Shown: piece after piece, positions 9,536 to 17,978 of the stretch
Layout: each line of letters opens with the position of its first letter
How positions within the stretch are numbered: position 1 is the first letter of the stretch
DNA from: Synergistaceae bacterium
GTDB taxonomy: Bacteria > Synergistota > Synergistia > Synergistales > Synergistaceae
Direction: 5' to 3'
NCBI GenBank assembly: GCA_012728235.1
Contig: JAAYFL010000055.1
Coordinates: forward strand, 80,627 to 144,626
Length of the DNA stretch: 64,000 nt
The notes under the pieces: model-generated
Database searches by the model: none
What the model saw: the letters and a program-made list of their open reading frames with translations, nothing else
Told to the model about the DNA's origin: nothing
Made by a program: the position numbers and the translations under genes

Positions 9536-9793
9536 ATGAACTGTTTACAAATCATGGCAATAAGAGTTGAGCAAAGAGAATCAACTGCCATTGAGGTACA
9601 AAAAACTTTAACGGAATACGGATGTGCTATTTCTGTCAGATTGGGATTACACAATAATGTACTTGACAAGTGTTCTCCTAAAGGACTATTAATACTTCAA
9701 TTGTGTTCTGAATTAAAAGTATCAAAAGAATTAGAACACAAGTTAAATCTAATTGATGGAGTAAAAGCAAAGCTAGTGGATCTCTCTGAGTAA
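9536..9793 (+). CDS. TM1266-like ACT-fold protein (putative iron-only hydrogenase system regulator family)
   Basis: An 85-residue protein matching in length and pattern the TM1266 family of small ACT/NikR-C-like proteins, often found beside [FeFe]-hydrogenase maturation genes. The visible pattern is an N-terminal beta strand (CLQIMAIRVEQRES), a helix ending in LTEYGCAISVRLGL, and a second half LLILQLCSELKVSKELEHKL followed by IDGVKAKLVDL, as expected of a beta-alpha-beta-beta-alpha-beta ACT fold. No hydrogenase gene lies in the window, so the regulatory role is only a family inference. The start at 9536 is set by AAAGGAGATGG just upstream; the open frame itself begins 14 codons earlier. A tRNA promoter begins right behind the gene. 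Confidence 0.65.
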   Translation: MNCLQIMAIRVEQRESTAIEVQKTLTEYGCAISVRLGLHNNVLDKCSPKGLLILQLCSELKVSKELEHKLNLIDGVKAKLVDLSE

Positions 9794-9817
9794 ATAAGCT
9801 AGAATGACTTTTTAAAG

Positions 9818-9845
9818 TTGACAAGCGAATAGTAAGTGATAAACT
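9818..9845 (+). promoter_or_regulatory. Promoter of tRNA-Ala
   Basis: TTGACA (9818-9823), a 16-base spacer and TAAACT (9840-9845) lie about 18 bases before the mature tRNA 5' end. The -35 is perfect; the -10 is weaker. Confidence 0.6.
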
Positions 9846-9862
9846 ACCACAGTAGTTTTAAT

Positions 9863-9937
9863 GGGGATGTAGCTCAGCGGGAGAGCACTTCCCTCGCACG
9901 GAAGGGGTCGTCGGTTCAAATCCGATCATCTCCACCA
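9863..9937 (+). tRNA. tRNA-Ala (anticodon CGC)
   Basis: Full cloverleaf with encoded CCA. The acceptor stem GGGGATG pairs with CATCTCC and contains the G3:U70 pair that identifies alanine tRNAs. The anticodon stem CTTCC/GGAAG closes the loop CTCGCAC, giving anticodon CGC for GCG codons. The T-loop is TTCAAAT. It is flanked by its own promoter and a strong terminator hairpin. Confidence 0.95.
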
Positions 9938-9960
9938 TTTTTACTTACCAATAGAATCGA

Positions 9961-10018
9961 ACACAAGGGGCAACAACGGAAAATTGATCTCGTTGTTGCC
10001 CCTTGTGTCGTTATTATT
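9961..10018 (+). terminator. Terminator after tRNA-Ala
   Basis: An 18-base perfect stem (9961-9978 with 9991-10008) around a 12-base loop, followed by the T-rich GTTATTATTTT on the plus strand. It lies between the convergent tRNA-Ala and the Hpt-like gene; on the minus strand no T-run follows, so minus-strand activity would be weaker. Confidence 0.8.
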
Positions 10019-10369
10019 TTAACCTACAAGGCTAATAGCTTTTAATATGTTTTCGTAATCTGCTTTTAAAGATAATAGTGCTTCGGTTGTATTGACGGGC
10101 TCACATGGACGCAAAAGATCTGTAATTGTCCGCAAGTTATTATAAAAACTGTAGAAATGTAGTGTCCCAACTATTCTTTTTAGTATTTTTGCATGTTCAT
10201 ATGCACTTTTATAATCATTATTGTTAATATATATTTGCATCTTTTCAAAGTTTTTATCTTCTGGAAATTCTTTGATACTTTTAATATAAAAATCTATATC
10301 GTTTTTAAATTTACGCTCAACCTCTTCGACATCTATACCATATTTTTTTAGGTTATTTAAATCTACCAT
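10019..10369 (-). CDS. Hpt-like helical protein lacking the phospho-acceptor histidine
   Basis: A 116-residue, all-helical soluble protein. The segment AKILKRIVGTLHFYSFYNNL has the spacing of the histidine phosphotransfer (Hpt) signature AHxLKGxAxxxGxxxL, but lysine replaces the acceptor histidine; the only nearby histidine is two residues earlier. If the assignment is right it is a pseudo-Hpt or Hpt-fold adaptor without phosphotransfer activity. The match is short, so another helical-bundle family remains possible. The ATG at 10369 is preferred over the upstream TTG because a purine-rich GAAGGAAGG precedes it. It is the last gene of the molybdopterin gene string, 40 bases after mog, though nothing links it functionally to cofactor synthesis. 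The terminator hairpin follows. Confidence 0.5.
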   Translation of the reverse strand: MVDLNNLKKYGIDVEEVERKFKNDIDFYIKSIKEFPEDKNFEKMQIYINNNDYKSAYEHAKILKRIVGTLHFYSFYNNLRTITDLLRPCEPVNTTEALLSLKADYENILKAISLVG

Positions 10370-10409
10370 CCTTATCCTTCCTTCTTTCAAATTGCTTTAA
10401 ATTAATTAA

Positions 10410-11222
10410 TTAGTCCCTATTTGAACAGTTCACAACTAGGCCAGCTAAAATCTCTACAGAATGTCTTATTCCGCTAGAAATTGCATTAAAACACTCAGTT
10501 GCACCTTTTTCGCTTCCGGGCAAAGCTATTATTAGAGTTTTATCTCTTACGACAGCCAAACCGCGTGTCAAGAAAGAGTGCTTTGAATAACGTGATGTTT
10601 TCATACGCATCATTTCTCCAAAACCAGGAACTGTTTTATCAGCGAGTTGTATTAGTGCTTCAGGTGTATTATCTCTCGCGGATATGCCAGTACCTCCGGT
10701 TGTGAGTATTAGATTATACCCCTTGTCACACCAACGCTTTACTCTTTCAACAATATCTTCTATGTCATCAGGCACTAAATCTCGCTCCATGACGATTCCT
10801 CCCTGTGACAAAACAAGTTCTTCGAGTTTTGGTGCAGAAGTATCTATCCTTTCTCCTCGATACCCCTTATCACTTATTGTTAATAAAGCCACACATAATG
10901 GTAGCCATACCGTGAATTTAGTTGACACACTCAAAAAACCAGGTATTTTCACTTTTAATAGTTCGCTTTTTTTGTCCCATCTAAGAAGCGTGCCATATTC
11001 TTTGAAAATAAGAAAATCTCCGTCTTTGAGTTCTGTTTCACGTGAGACAATTATAATTAATGAATCCTTCTTATCTTTATCCTTTAATTTTTCTCCTGCA
11101 TAAACTAATTTTATTTTTAGAGGCGTTCCATTAACGAAACTCTCTCCATTTATATTCTTATGTACATAACATAATGTATGATCTCCAATAAGTGAAGGTG
11201 CATAAAGCCTTAATATTCTCAT
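10410..11222 (-). CDS. mog: MogA/MoaB-family molybdopterin adenylyltransferase with N-terminal extension
   Basis: The C-terminal ~165 residues are a MogA/MoaB domain that activates molybdopterin by adenylylation before metal insertion. Visible motifs: LLTISDKGYRGERIDTS, LILTTGGTGISARDNTPEA (the pterin-binding GGTG loop), and IALPGSEKGATECF. The first ~105 residues are extra compared with stand-alone Mog proteins. They are beta-rich and could be a diverged MOSC-like domain, since Mog-MOSC fusions are known, but no clear motif is seen. The gene starts two bases after moaC ends, with a GAGGGATAT sequence just upstream, placing it in the cofactor operon. Confidence 0.85.
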   Translation of the reverse strand: MRILRLYAPSLIGDHTLCYVHKNINGESFVNGTPLKIKLVYAGEKLKDKDKKDSLIIIVSRETELKDGDFLIFKEYGTLLRWDKKSELLKVKIPGFLSVSTKFTVWLPLCVALLTISDKGYRGERIDTSAPKLEELVLSQGGIVMERDLVPDDIEDIVERVKRWCDKGYNLILTTGGTGISARDNTPEALIQLADKTVPGFGEMMRMKTSRYSKHSFLTRGLAVVRDKTLIIALPGSEKGATECFNAISSGIRHSVEILAGLVVNCSNRD

Positions 11223-11224
11223 AT

Positions 11225-11707
11225 CTAATATCCCTCAGCAGTCCATTCTCCGCTTCTTCCACCGCTTTTTTGAGTTAGACGGATGTCTTTTATTATCATT
11301 CCCTTGTCATGAGCCTTACATATATCATAAAAACAGAGAGCTGCAGTTGATACTCCGGTCAGAGCTTCCATTTCTACTCCAGTACTTTCATTGGCTTTAA
11401 CTTCACATACAATGTGCAATGCTTTTTTCTCTGCATTTAAACTGCACTTAACATTTATTTTATCAAGCTTAATTGCATGGCAAAGCGGTATAATAGACGG
11501 TGTATTTTTAGCACCTATTATCCCAGCAATTTCTGAGATTGAAAAAGGATCTCCTTTCTTTACAGAACCGGAAAATACTGCAGTATAAACTGAATCTGGT
11601 AAAATAATCCATCCTTCAGCAGTAGCACTGCGTAATGTTTTTACTTTGCCACTTATATCCACTAACGTTGGGTGTCCCTGTTTATCGAAGTGAGTGTATT
11701 CAGACAT
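11225..11707 (-). CDS. moaC: Cyclic pyranopterin monophosphate synthase MoaC
   Basis: MoaC converts the MoaA product (3',8-cyclo-dihydro-GTP) to cyclic pyranopterin monophosphate, the second step of molybdopterin synthesis. The 160-residue length is normal. Hallmarks: the N-terminal HPTLVDISGK, the IPLCHAIKLD motif with its catalytic His, GVEMEALTGVS, and the C-terminal KSGGRSGEW. It sits three bases downstream of moaA with a GGTTAGAAA leader, and two bases before mog, so the three genes are surely co-transcribed. Confidence 0.97.
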   Translation of the reverse strand: MSEYTHFDKQGHPTLVDISGKVKTLRSATAEGWIILPDSVYTAVFSGSVKKGDPFSISEIAGIIGAKNTPSIIPLCHAIKLDKINVKCSLNAEKKALHIVCEVKANESTGVEMEALTGVSTAALCFYDICKAHDKGMIIKDIRLTQKSGGRSGEWTAEGY

Positions 11708-11710
11708 TTT

Positions 11711-12685
11711 CTAACCTCCTATAGCGGACATATTACTGTCCCCTTTTTTTATATCTTTCCAGCATTTAGGCTTAGATTCCATATGATTTAATATTGCGAT
11801 TTTTAATGCATCGCGGTCATTATTAGCAATGAGCTCTCTTAACGGCAAATCTTGGTCCGAAAAAAGACATTTTTTTAAGTAACCAGCAGACGTAACTCTC
11901 AATCTATTGCAACTGTTGCAAAAATGATCTGACACAGCAGCGATTATACCCACTTTTTGTCCTGTATCTGTATTTTTGTAATACTTGGCAGGACCATCAA
12001 ATAGTGAGATTCCTTCAATTCTTTCCCATTCTCCATGCTTTTTTAATATAGAAAATATTTCTTTCGCTGATATGAATCCTTGTTTAGTCCAAAGTTTGTC
12101 ATTAAGGGGCATCAACTCGATAAATCTTAGTAAAACACCCTCTTTTTTTGAGAAGTTTATTAGATCTAATACTTCGTTATCGTTGAAACCCTTTATCAAT
12201 ACAGTATTTAATTTTATATTTTCGATCCCTTGCCTTAAACTCTCTCTTATTCCGTCTAATACAAGGTTTAGACCATCTACTTTAGTTAAACTAATAAACT
12301 TTTGAGAGTCTAGAGTATCAAGGCTAATGTTTAAAGAATTTATCCTAGACTTTATTAATTGCTCCAAGTATTTTGTTAAAAGAAGGCCATTGGTTGTAAG
12401 AGCCATCTCCATGTCTGGAAATAGCTGTCTGGTCTGCATTAAAAACAAACCCATCCCTTTTCTTACCAAAGGTTCGCCCCCGGTAAAGCGAATTTTTTTT
12501 ACTCCAAGCTCTTTAAACACATTACACAATTGTAATATTTCTTCATATCTTAGAATATCTTCGTGAGCAGATAATTTTACTCCTTCCGGAGGCATACAAT
12601 AAGTACAACGTAAATTACATCTATCTGTTACTGATATGCGAGCATATGTTATATAACGCCCATAACTATCTATTGTTCCGGCCAT
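11711..12685 (-). CDS. moaA: GTP 3',8-cyclase MoaA (radical SAM)
   Basis: Radical SAM enzyme that rearranges GTP in the first committed step of molybdopterin synthesis. The N-terminal radical SAM cluster motif CNLRCTYC lies near residue 23, followed by FTGGEPLVRKG. The C-terminal second iron-sulfur site appears as DHFCNSCNRLRVT with a further Cys in YLKKCLF. The protein ends in MSAIGG, matching the conserved C-terminal double glycine that completes the MoaA active site. Length 324 is typical. Its start overlaps the end of the upstream MoeA-fusion gene by 16 bases. Confidence 0.97.
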   Translation of the reverse strand: MAGTIDSYGRYITYARISVTDRCNLRCTYCMPPEGVKLSAHEDILRYEEILQLCNVFKELGVKKIRFTGGEPLVRKGMGLFLMQTRQLFPDMEMALTTNGLLLTKYLEQLIKSRINSLNISLDTLDSQKFISLTKVDGLNLVLDGIRESLRQGIENIKLNTVLIKGFNDNEVLDLINFSKKEGVLLRFIELMPLNDKLWTKQGFISAKEIFSILKKHGEWERIEGISLFDGPAKYYKNTDTGQKVGIIAAVSDHFCNSCNRLRVTSAGYLKKCLFSDQDLPLRELIANNDRDALKIAILNHMESKPKCWKDIKKGDSNMSAIGG

Positions 12686-14589
12686 CTATAACCACCCATT
12701 TTTTCTACTTTTTTGCGCCATTCTTTATCCTCTAAACTTTTAAGAAGTGCAATTATACCAATGTGATTGAGGTACTTCTCAGGGATAACAAGCTCATACG
12801 GTTCTTCTGCCAACGGTATAAAATCGAGTTTTAATGCATCTGCCACAGCTTTGATTCCCAAGGTAGCATCTGCTAATCCGGAAAAGACCCTATTTGCTGC
12901 TTCCATATGTGTTGTACAGTGTTGGTCATATCCTTTTACCTCTGAAGGGTTTTTATGATGTTTTTTTAAATAATGGTCAAATAAAACTCTTGTTCCCGCT
13001 CCTGGTTGTCTATTTGAAAATACGAGGTCCTTATTAAAAAGATCTTCTATAGTCAAGATGTTCTTAGGATTCCCCGCTTGAACTATAATCCCCTGTGTTC
13101 TATAAAATACAAGTATTCTCTTCCACTTTTTGCCATTTGAAAAACGCCTTATAAAAATATCATTGTATGTACCGTCCGCCTCATTTAATAAATGAGCCGC
13201 AGCTAAGTGACATTCATCGCGACCAAGTGAGGCCAAGCCCCCCATACTTCCAACAGCTCTTGAAACAAATTCTCCGCCTCTTTCGTTTATAGGCGTTGCA
13301 AGAAGCTGGATTGCAGGATCGTCTGATCCTTGAAAGAGTATCCTTTTTTCTAAATCTACACTTCTAGTTAACCAAACTGAAATATCTGAACCTTTTTCAT
13401 ATTCCAATGCAGAGGAAGGAAGCAAGGCAATCCCGTCAGCATCTGCTAAAGAAGATAAAACACTGGCTCCTGACGTCAATACCCAGGCATAAACAATATT
13501 TTCCACAACTGCGAGTTTTACTCTCAACCATTCTTCTATTCCCGATTGAGATGAATAAGGAACAAGGAGTTTCGCATCTAGCGTTTCGTTTGAGCCTATT
13601 GCAATTTTGAATAACTGTTGCAAGTCAACACCTTGTGAGTAAAAATTGTTAAGTAGAGGAAAGACCAGCGACCAAAGAACCACTGCCGTTGACATTGGGA
13701 ATCCCGGTAAACATATTACGGGTTTGTTTGATATTTTTGCTGCAATAGCAGGTCGTCCTGGTTTCATTCTGAGCCAGCGGAATAAGATTTCTCCCAAATT
13801 ATCAAAAACTTCAAATGTATAATCTTTATTGCCCTTTGCAGAACCAGCACCTATTAATATAAGATCATAATCATTAACTAAGTCCATTATTTTATTTTGA
13901 AGAGTTTCTATGTCATCAGGTATTATCGAAGACACATCTATTTCATGTCCCCACTTTTTAAATGTTGCCTTTACAAATAATGAGTTACTTTCAACGACTG
14001 TTCCTAATCTAGGGGTTTTACTGCTTAGCCAATCTTTCGTTGAAACGATTTCGTTGCCTGTCGGAACAAAAATGATTTTTGGTTTTTTATATATAGTAAT
14101 TTCTTCTATCCCCGCACATATGAAGAGAGATATAAGTGCGGGCGTAACAACATCATTTTTTCTAGCTATAATTTGACCAGCAATAACATCTTCGCCAAGA
14201 GGGCGCACGTTGGTTGAAGGTGTAAGTGCTTTGTAGACGAGTAAATCTTCTACTACTAAAGAGGAATCCTCAACCATTAGAACGGAATCTGCCCACAAAG
14301 GGATATTAGATCCTGTGTTAACCCAAAAATATTGATTTTTTTGCAGTTTTATAGGGGTTGCCCGGGTGGCACCTGTTGTTGACGATGAAATTAATGCATA
14401 TCCGTCCATAGCTGAAGCAGGATAGTGAGGTACATTTCTTTTAGCCAGAACATCAGATGCAAGGGTTTGTCCTAAGGACATCTCAATTTCAACTTCACAA
14501 ATTTCTGACTTGCCTAGTTTTTTGAAGTTTTCTTTTAATATTAAGTAGGCTTCTCTAATCGAAACATGTTCAGGATATTTTTTTACCAT
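12670..14589 (-). CDS. MoeA fused to a C-terminal periplasmic-binding-protein-like domain
   Basis: Two-domain protein. Residues ~1-400 are a MoeA molybdopterin molybdotransferase: ASAMDGYAL, NTGSNIPLWADSV, ALISLFICAGI, VPTGNEIV, LILIGAGSAKGNKDY and MKPGRPAIAAKI. The last ~220 residues (from about RILFQGSDDPAIQLL) are a type-2 binding-protein-like domain (GGLASLGRDECHLAAAHL, FSNRQPGAGTRVLFDHYL, DATLGIKAVADAL), the kind found in molybdate/tungstate binding proteins and ModE/LysR-like effector domains. Such fusions are known and may couple metal or ligand sensing to insertion. The ATG at 14589 has GAGG 7 bases upstream; an ATG two codons earlier is the alternative. In the signature that normally reads GGxSxG, this copy has GAGSAKG. 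It overlaps the second moeA upstream. Confidence 0.9.
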   Translation of the reverse strand: MVKKYPEHVSIREAYLILKENFKKLGKSEICEVEIEMSLGQTLASDVLAKRNVPHYPASAMDGYALISSSTTGATRATPIKLQKNQYFWVNTGSNIPLWADSVLMVEDSSLVVEDLLVYKALTPSTNVRPLGEDVIAGQIIARKNDVVTPALISLFICAGIEEITIYKKPKIIFVPTGNEIVSTKDWLSSKTPRLGTVVESNSLFVKATFKKWGHEIDVSSIIPDDIETLQNKIMDLVNDYDLILIGAGSAKGNKDYTFEVFDNLGEILFRWLRMKPGRPAIAAKISNKPVICLPGFPMSTAVVLWSLVFPLLNNFYSQGVDLQQLFKIAIGSNETLDAKLLVPYSSQSGIEEWLRVKLAVVENIVYAWVLTSGASVLSSLADADGIALLPSSALEYEKGSDISVWLTRSVDLEKRILFQGSDDPAIQLLATPINERGGEFVSRAVGSMGGLASLGRDECHLAAAHLLNEADGTYNDIFIRRFSNGKKWKRILVFYRTQGIIVQAGNPKNILTIEDLFNKDLVFSNRQPGAGTRVLFDHYLKKHHKNPSEVKGYDQHCTTHMEAANRVFSGLADATLGIKAVADALKLDFIPLAEEPYELVIPEKYLNHIGIIALLKSLEDKEWRKKVEKMGGYRWPEQ

Positions 14590-15818
14590 AACCATACCTC
14601 AACATAATCCCCCATACGGAGCGTTTCTCTATTTTCCGGTATTCTTATAAAACCATTTGAATCTGCAAGAATTGAAATATACCCCGATTTTCCGAGAAGA
14701 GGGATAACTTTCCCCATTTCATCAATTTTACAAGGTATGAATTCCTCCACACCACTTGTAGCAACAAGATCTTTAGAAAGCTGGAGATTTAACCTGTGTC
14801 CATATGTCTCTTTCTCTGCTCCAATCAACTTAAGCAATAGAGGCAAAACAACAACATATGCCACTGTTATACAGGAAAGAGGATGACCTGGCAAACTAAT
14901 TACTAGTTTTTTATTTTTTAAAGAACCTCCTATTAGAGTGGGCTTACCAGGGGCAATATTGATTCCCCTAGTAATGAGCCCAGGATAGTCTAGAGAATTT
15001 AACACTTCAAAGGAATAATCTCTAATTCCGACAGATGAACCACCACTTAAAATTAATATATCGCAATTACTTAACTCTTCTTTTACCCTTCTATGTAGCT
15101 CTTCAAGTTTGTCAGATACTATCCCTTTATATTTAGCATCAAAACCATGCTGCTTTAAGATAGACACAATAGAATAGCTGTTCACATCTCTTATTTTCCC
15201 TTCTGGGAGGGGGCACGTCTTAACAGGAACCACTTCATCACCTGTACTCAATACAGTTATTGATAAGTTAAAAACTGAAATACTATTTATTCCGAGAGTT
15301 GCCATAATACCTATAGTAGAAGAGTTTATCAATTCTCCTCTTCCAAGCACTTTTTCACCTGAAGTAATATCCTCTCCTGCAACTATTATGTTATCTCCTG
15401 ATTGAACACCTTTTCTTATCTCAACATATCCACTAATTTCTGACGTATTTTCTAACATAACGACCGTATCAGAACCTGCAGGCAATATACCACCGGTTGG
15501 GATAGGCGCTGCTTCCCCCATTCCGACCTCAAAAGATGGTGAATTTCCCATCTCAACTTCTTCTATTTTCTTCAAAAAGGATGGGGTGGCAGAAGTAGCA
15601 GAAAGCACATCTCTGCTTTGGACGGCAAAACCATCTCGTAAACTTCTGCTTTTAGATGGATATGAAGAGTCAGAATAAATAGAATTTGCTATTCGTTCCC
15701 CGGTTGAATCATTCAATTCCAGCGTTTTTATGTTGTCAAGCCACGGAAATTTAAGAGCTTCTGAAACGCGAAGTATGGTTTCTAGACGAGGAATAACTTT
15801 TTTTACAAAACCTGACAT
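14583..15818 (-). CDS. moeA: Molybdopterin molybdenumtransferase MoeA
   Basis: Stand-alone MoeA that inserts the metal oxyanion into adenylylated molybdopterin made by Mog. Visible: SRSLRDGFAVQSRD (the usual SxxDGYA), APIPTGGILPAGSDTVVMLE, STIGIMATLGI, VLSTGDEVV, DILILSGGSSVGIRDYSFE and ISLPGHPLSCITVAYVVVLP. The 411-residue length is normal. Two MoeA-type proteins encoded side by side are often taken to reflect separate handling of molybdate and tungstate; that is inference here. The start has AAAGG about 9 bases upstream. Its end overlaps the fused moeA by a few bases. No moaD, moaE or moeB is visible in the window. Confidence 0.95.
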   Translation of the reverse strand: MSGFVKKVIPRLETILRVSEALKFPWLDNIKTLELNDSTGERIANSIYSDSSYPSKSRSLRDGFAVQSRDVLSATSATPSFLKKIEEVEMGNSPSFEVGMGEAAPIPTGGILPAGSDTVVMLENTSEISGYVEIRKGVQSGDNIIVAGEDITSGEKVLGRGELINSSTIGIMATLGINSISVFNLSITVLSTGDEVVPVKTCPLPEGKIRDVNSYSIVSILKQHGFDAKYKGIVSDKLEELHRRVKEELSNCDILILSGGSSVGIRDYSFEVLNSLDYPGLITRGINIAPGKPTLIGGSLKNKKLVISLPGHPLSCITVAYVVVLPLLLKLIGAEKETYGHRLNLQLSKDLVATSGVEEFIPCKIDEMGKVIPLLGKSGYISILADSNGFIRIPENRETLRMGDYVEVWLW

Positions 15819-15849
15819 CTGTAATAACCTTTCAGCGATTGTTTCTCAT

Positions 15850-16515
15850 TTATTTTATTGAAACGAGATATGTTGGATATCCCACGGCTTGTAATTTTGC
15901 TGCCAATTTTGAAGCGTTCTCTTTAGTCTCATGACCCATAACCCTTACTCTATAAAATGGTTGGCCGTCTTTTACAGAATCAACTATATAAACAGTATGT
16001 CCCTCTGTTTTAGCTTTATTATGAAGGGCTAAAGCACTTGCTTTAACTTTAAAACCACCTATTTGTACATCCCATCGCGGTTTTGTTTGACTGGTCACCT
16101 GACCAGTTCGCACCGGTGCTTTTATTTCCTGTTTTGGAGAGATTTTAGGTTGCGGCTTGGCTTTAGATTTAACAGGCGTTTTTTGAGGTTGCTCGATTTT
16201 TTTTATCTCTACCTGTTGCTCTGGCACCAAAGGAACATCCTCTCTAATAGAATCTTTATCTTCAATGTACTCGTTTTCTGTTCCTGTATCTACTGAAATT
16301 AAAGGATCGTCTGTATTTTTTTGTTCAATCGGTTCAAAAATTTGATTTTGAGTTGACTTCCCACTCAAATAAACGTCATTAGGATCCATAAAAAACAATT
16401 TCACACTAATAAAGAAAAGCGCAAATAACATAACTACTGCAAGCGGCAATATCAATTGGCCGAATGTTCTAATTGATTTTATTTCTTTGTGTTTTCTCGT
16501 TTTTCTTGAAACCAT
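15850..16515 (-). CDS. SPOR-domain membrane protein
   Basis: A 221-residue bitopic inner-membrane protein: a short basic cytoplasmic tail, one membrane segment at about residues 19-41 (LILPLAVVMLFALFFISVKLF), a long low-complexity Pro/Lys/Glu linker across the periplasm, and a C-terminal SPOR domain (about residues 145-221; WDVQIGGFKVKASALALHNKA, HTVYIVD, FYRVRVMG, PTYLVSIK). SPOR domains bind denuded septal peptidoglycan, so a role at the division site is likely, in keeping with its place downstream of ftsZ. AAGGAG precedes the ATG. The unusually Lys/Pro-rich linker is typical for FtsN-like spacers, but essential FtsN motifs are not recognisable. Confidence 0.85.
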   Translation of the reverse strand: MVSRKTRKHKEIKSIRTFGQLILPLAVVMLFALFFISVKLFFMDPNDVYLSGKSTQNQIFEPIEQKNTDDPLISVDTGTENEYIEDKDSIREDVPLVPEQQVEIKKIEQPQKTPVKSKAKPQPKISPKQEIKAPVRTGQVTSQTKPRWDVQIGGFKVKASALALHNKAKTEGHTVYIVDSVKDGQPFYRVRVMGHETKENASKLAAKLQAVGYPTYLVSIK

Positions 16516-16538
16516 TTATATCTACTCCTTAAAAATGT

Positions 16539-17978
16539 CTACCAAAGAAGCGAAAGCTCTTCCATTGTATATTCTCTTGAAGATTTTTTTTCAAAAGGAA
16601 CATTTTTCTCTATGGAATTAGACAGATTAACACTGTCTTTATAGCTAAACCAAGTTAAATTATATTCTTCAACTGCTTCTTTTGGACTTGTTAATCTCAG
16701 TTGAGGTGTTTTTTTGGTAATTTTTCTTAATTCACCAGATATCATTTTATATTTTTTTCTTATAGCGGAAGTTTCTATAAAAGGGTCATTCTCCCATAGA
16801 GTGCCTGGCTTCGGGACAAAAGGACCAACAGAAACAATTAATTTTTGACCGGTTTGCTCTATTATACTACGGCAAAGATCCGCAATAGCGGTAATATCTT
16901 CGTCAGACTCTCCGGGCAAGCCAATCATAAAATATAGTTTAACCTGAGTAATCCCGTTAGATGCGGCCATGCTTAACTTCTCAATGATAGAGTTATTAGT
17001 AAATTTTTTACCGCATGAAAAACGCAATAAATCTCGTCCTGTTTCTGGGGCAATGGTTATGCTGTGCCTATTGCCTTGTGCCAATGCCAGAACCATTTTC
17101 TCCGTAAGCCCGTCAATTCGTAGAGAGGCAAAGGAAATCCCTTTTTCTTTATACAGTAAATAATCCAACAGTTTGTTTAAATCAGGATAATCACTTGCTT
17201 CTGGGGTGACAAGCCCAATTTGATCGACATCTATTTTTGAAAGGACTTCGTCAAGCTGTTTTTTTATAACTTCAAAACTTCTAAATCGCATCTTTCCAAA
17301 TGACCCTGGAAGGGTGCAATACTTACAACTTCGGGCACATCCTCTTTGCAACTCTACTAACAATGTCTTTCCAAATACGCTTTTTGGCGTAGTCCAAGTA
17401 CTGCACATTGGATAATCCTCATTAACGGGCAATACTTTATTTAGGACTCTTTTTTTTATAACCTTGCCATTTTGAATATGAATAGGCGGTACAAGCAGAG
17501 AATCACACTCACCAAGTTCTTCCCATAACTGTTCTCGATCAAAGTGAGAAATATAACGCCTAAAACAAGCTGTCAAAAAATCAAGAATATCCAACCCATC
17601 TCCCAAAACTATAAAATCGCAAACTCCAGATAAAAGAAGTGGGTTTATATATGTAATTGCTCCTCCAGCCCCTATTACTGGGAAGCTTCTATTTTTCCTG
17701 TCTTGGCAAGAGAGAGGGATCCCCGCCGTTTTTAACCAATTAAAATACGAAACTACACCCAGCTCATATGAAACTCCAGCAGTTATAATAGGAAATCTCT
17801 CAAGCAAAGTATCGCTGTCAACAGAGCGAAATGGTGTTGGATATTCAAAAAATCTTTCTACTGCTACCCCTTTTTCACGAAGCATTCGAAAAACAAAATG
17901 CATACCCAAATTAGAAGATCCTATTGAATAATCAGCGGGATAAAACAATGCCCAAGGGAGATCTCCGCCTTTGGGCAA
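16539..17978 (-). CDS. Radical SAM protein of unknown substrate
   Basis: Radical SAM enzyme with an N-terminal B12-binding-like Rossmann region (GVSYELGVVSYFNW, FPVIGAGGAITYINP, DFIVLGDG) and a central radical SAM core whose cluster motif is CARSCKYC (CX3CX2C) in the context VELQRG. Further core elements are LVTPEASDYPDL, ITIAPETGRDLLRFSCGK and LYFMIGLPGESDEDI. This architecture resembles the B12-binding/radical SAM family of fused or unassigned proteins; the substrate is unknown. The start is uncertain. The frame is open upstream to a stop near 18070 but contains no ATG, GTG or TTG before the TTG at 17978, which has no convincing Shine-Dalgarno, while the upstream residues (TAWQSWEEYRREEIF) look like real protein. 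It lies between ftsZ and the SPOR gene. Confidence 0.82.
   Translation of the reverse strand: MPKGGDLPWALFYPADYSIGSSNLGMHFVFRMLREKGVAVERFFEYPTPFRSVDSDTLLERFPIITAGVSYELGVVSYFNWLKTAGIPLSCQDRKNRSFPVIGAGGAITYINPLLLSGVCDFIVLGDGLDILDFLTACFRRYISHFDREQLWEELGECDSLLVPPIHIQNGKVIKKRVLNKVLPVNEDYPMCSTWTTPKSVFGKTLLVELQRGCARSCKYCTLPGSFGKMRFRSFEVIKKQLDEVLSKIDVDQIGLVTPEASDYPDLNKLLDYLLYKEKGISFASLRIDGLTEKMVLALAQGNRHSITIAPETGRDLLRFSCGKKFTNNSIIEKLSMAASNGITQVKLYFMIGLPGESDEDITAIADLCRSIIEQTGQKLIVSVGPFVPKPGTLWENDPFIETSAIRKKYKMISGELRKITKKTPQLRLTSPKEAVEEYNLTWFSYKDSVNLSNSIEKNVPFEKKSSREYTMEELSLLW

Noticed and set aside
9836..10045. Plus-strand 69-codon frame over tRNA-Ala and its terminator
   Set aside because: It runs through a complete tRNA cloverleaf and the terminator hairpin, and has no ribosome binding site.
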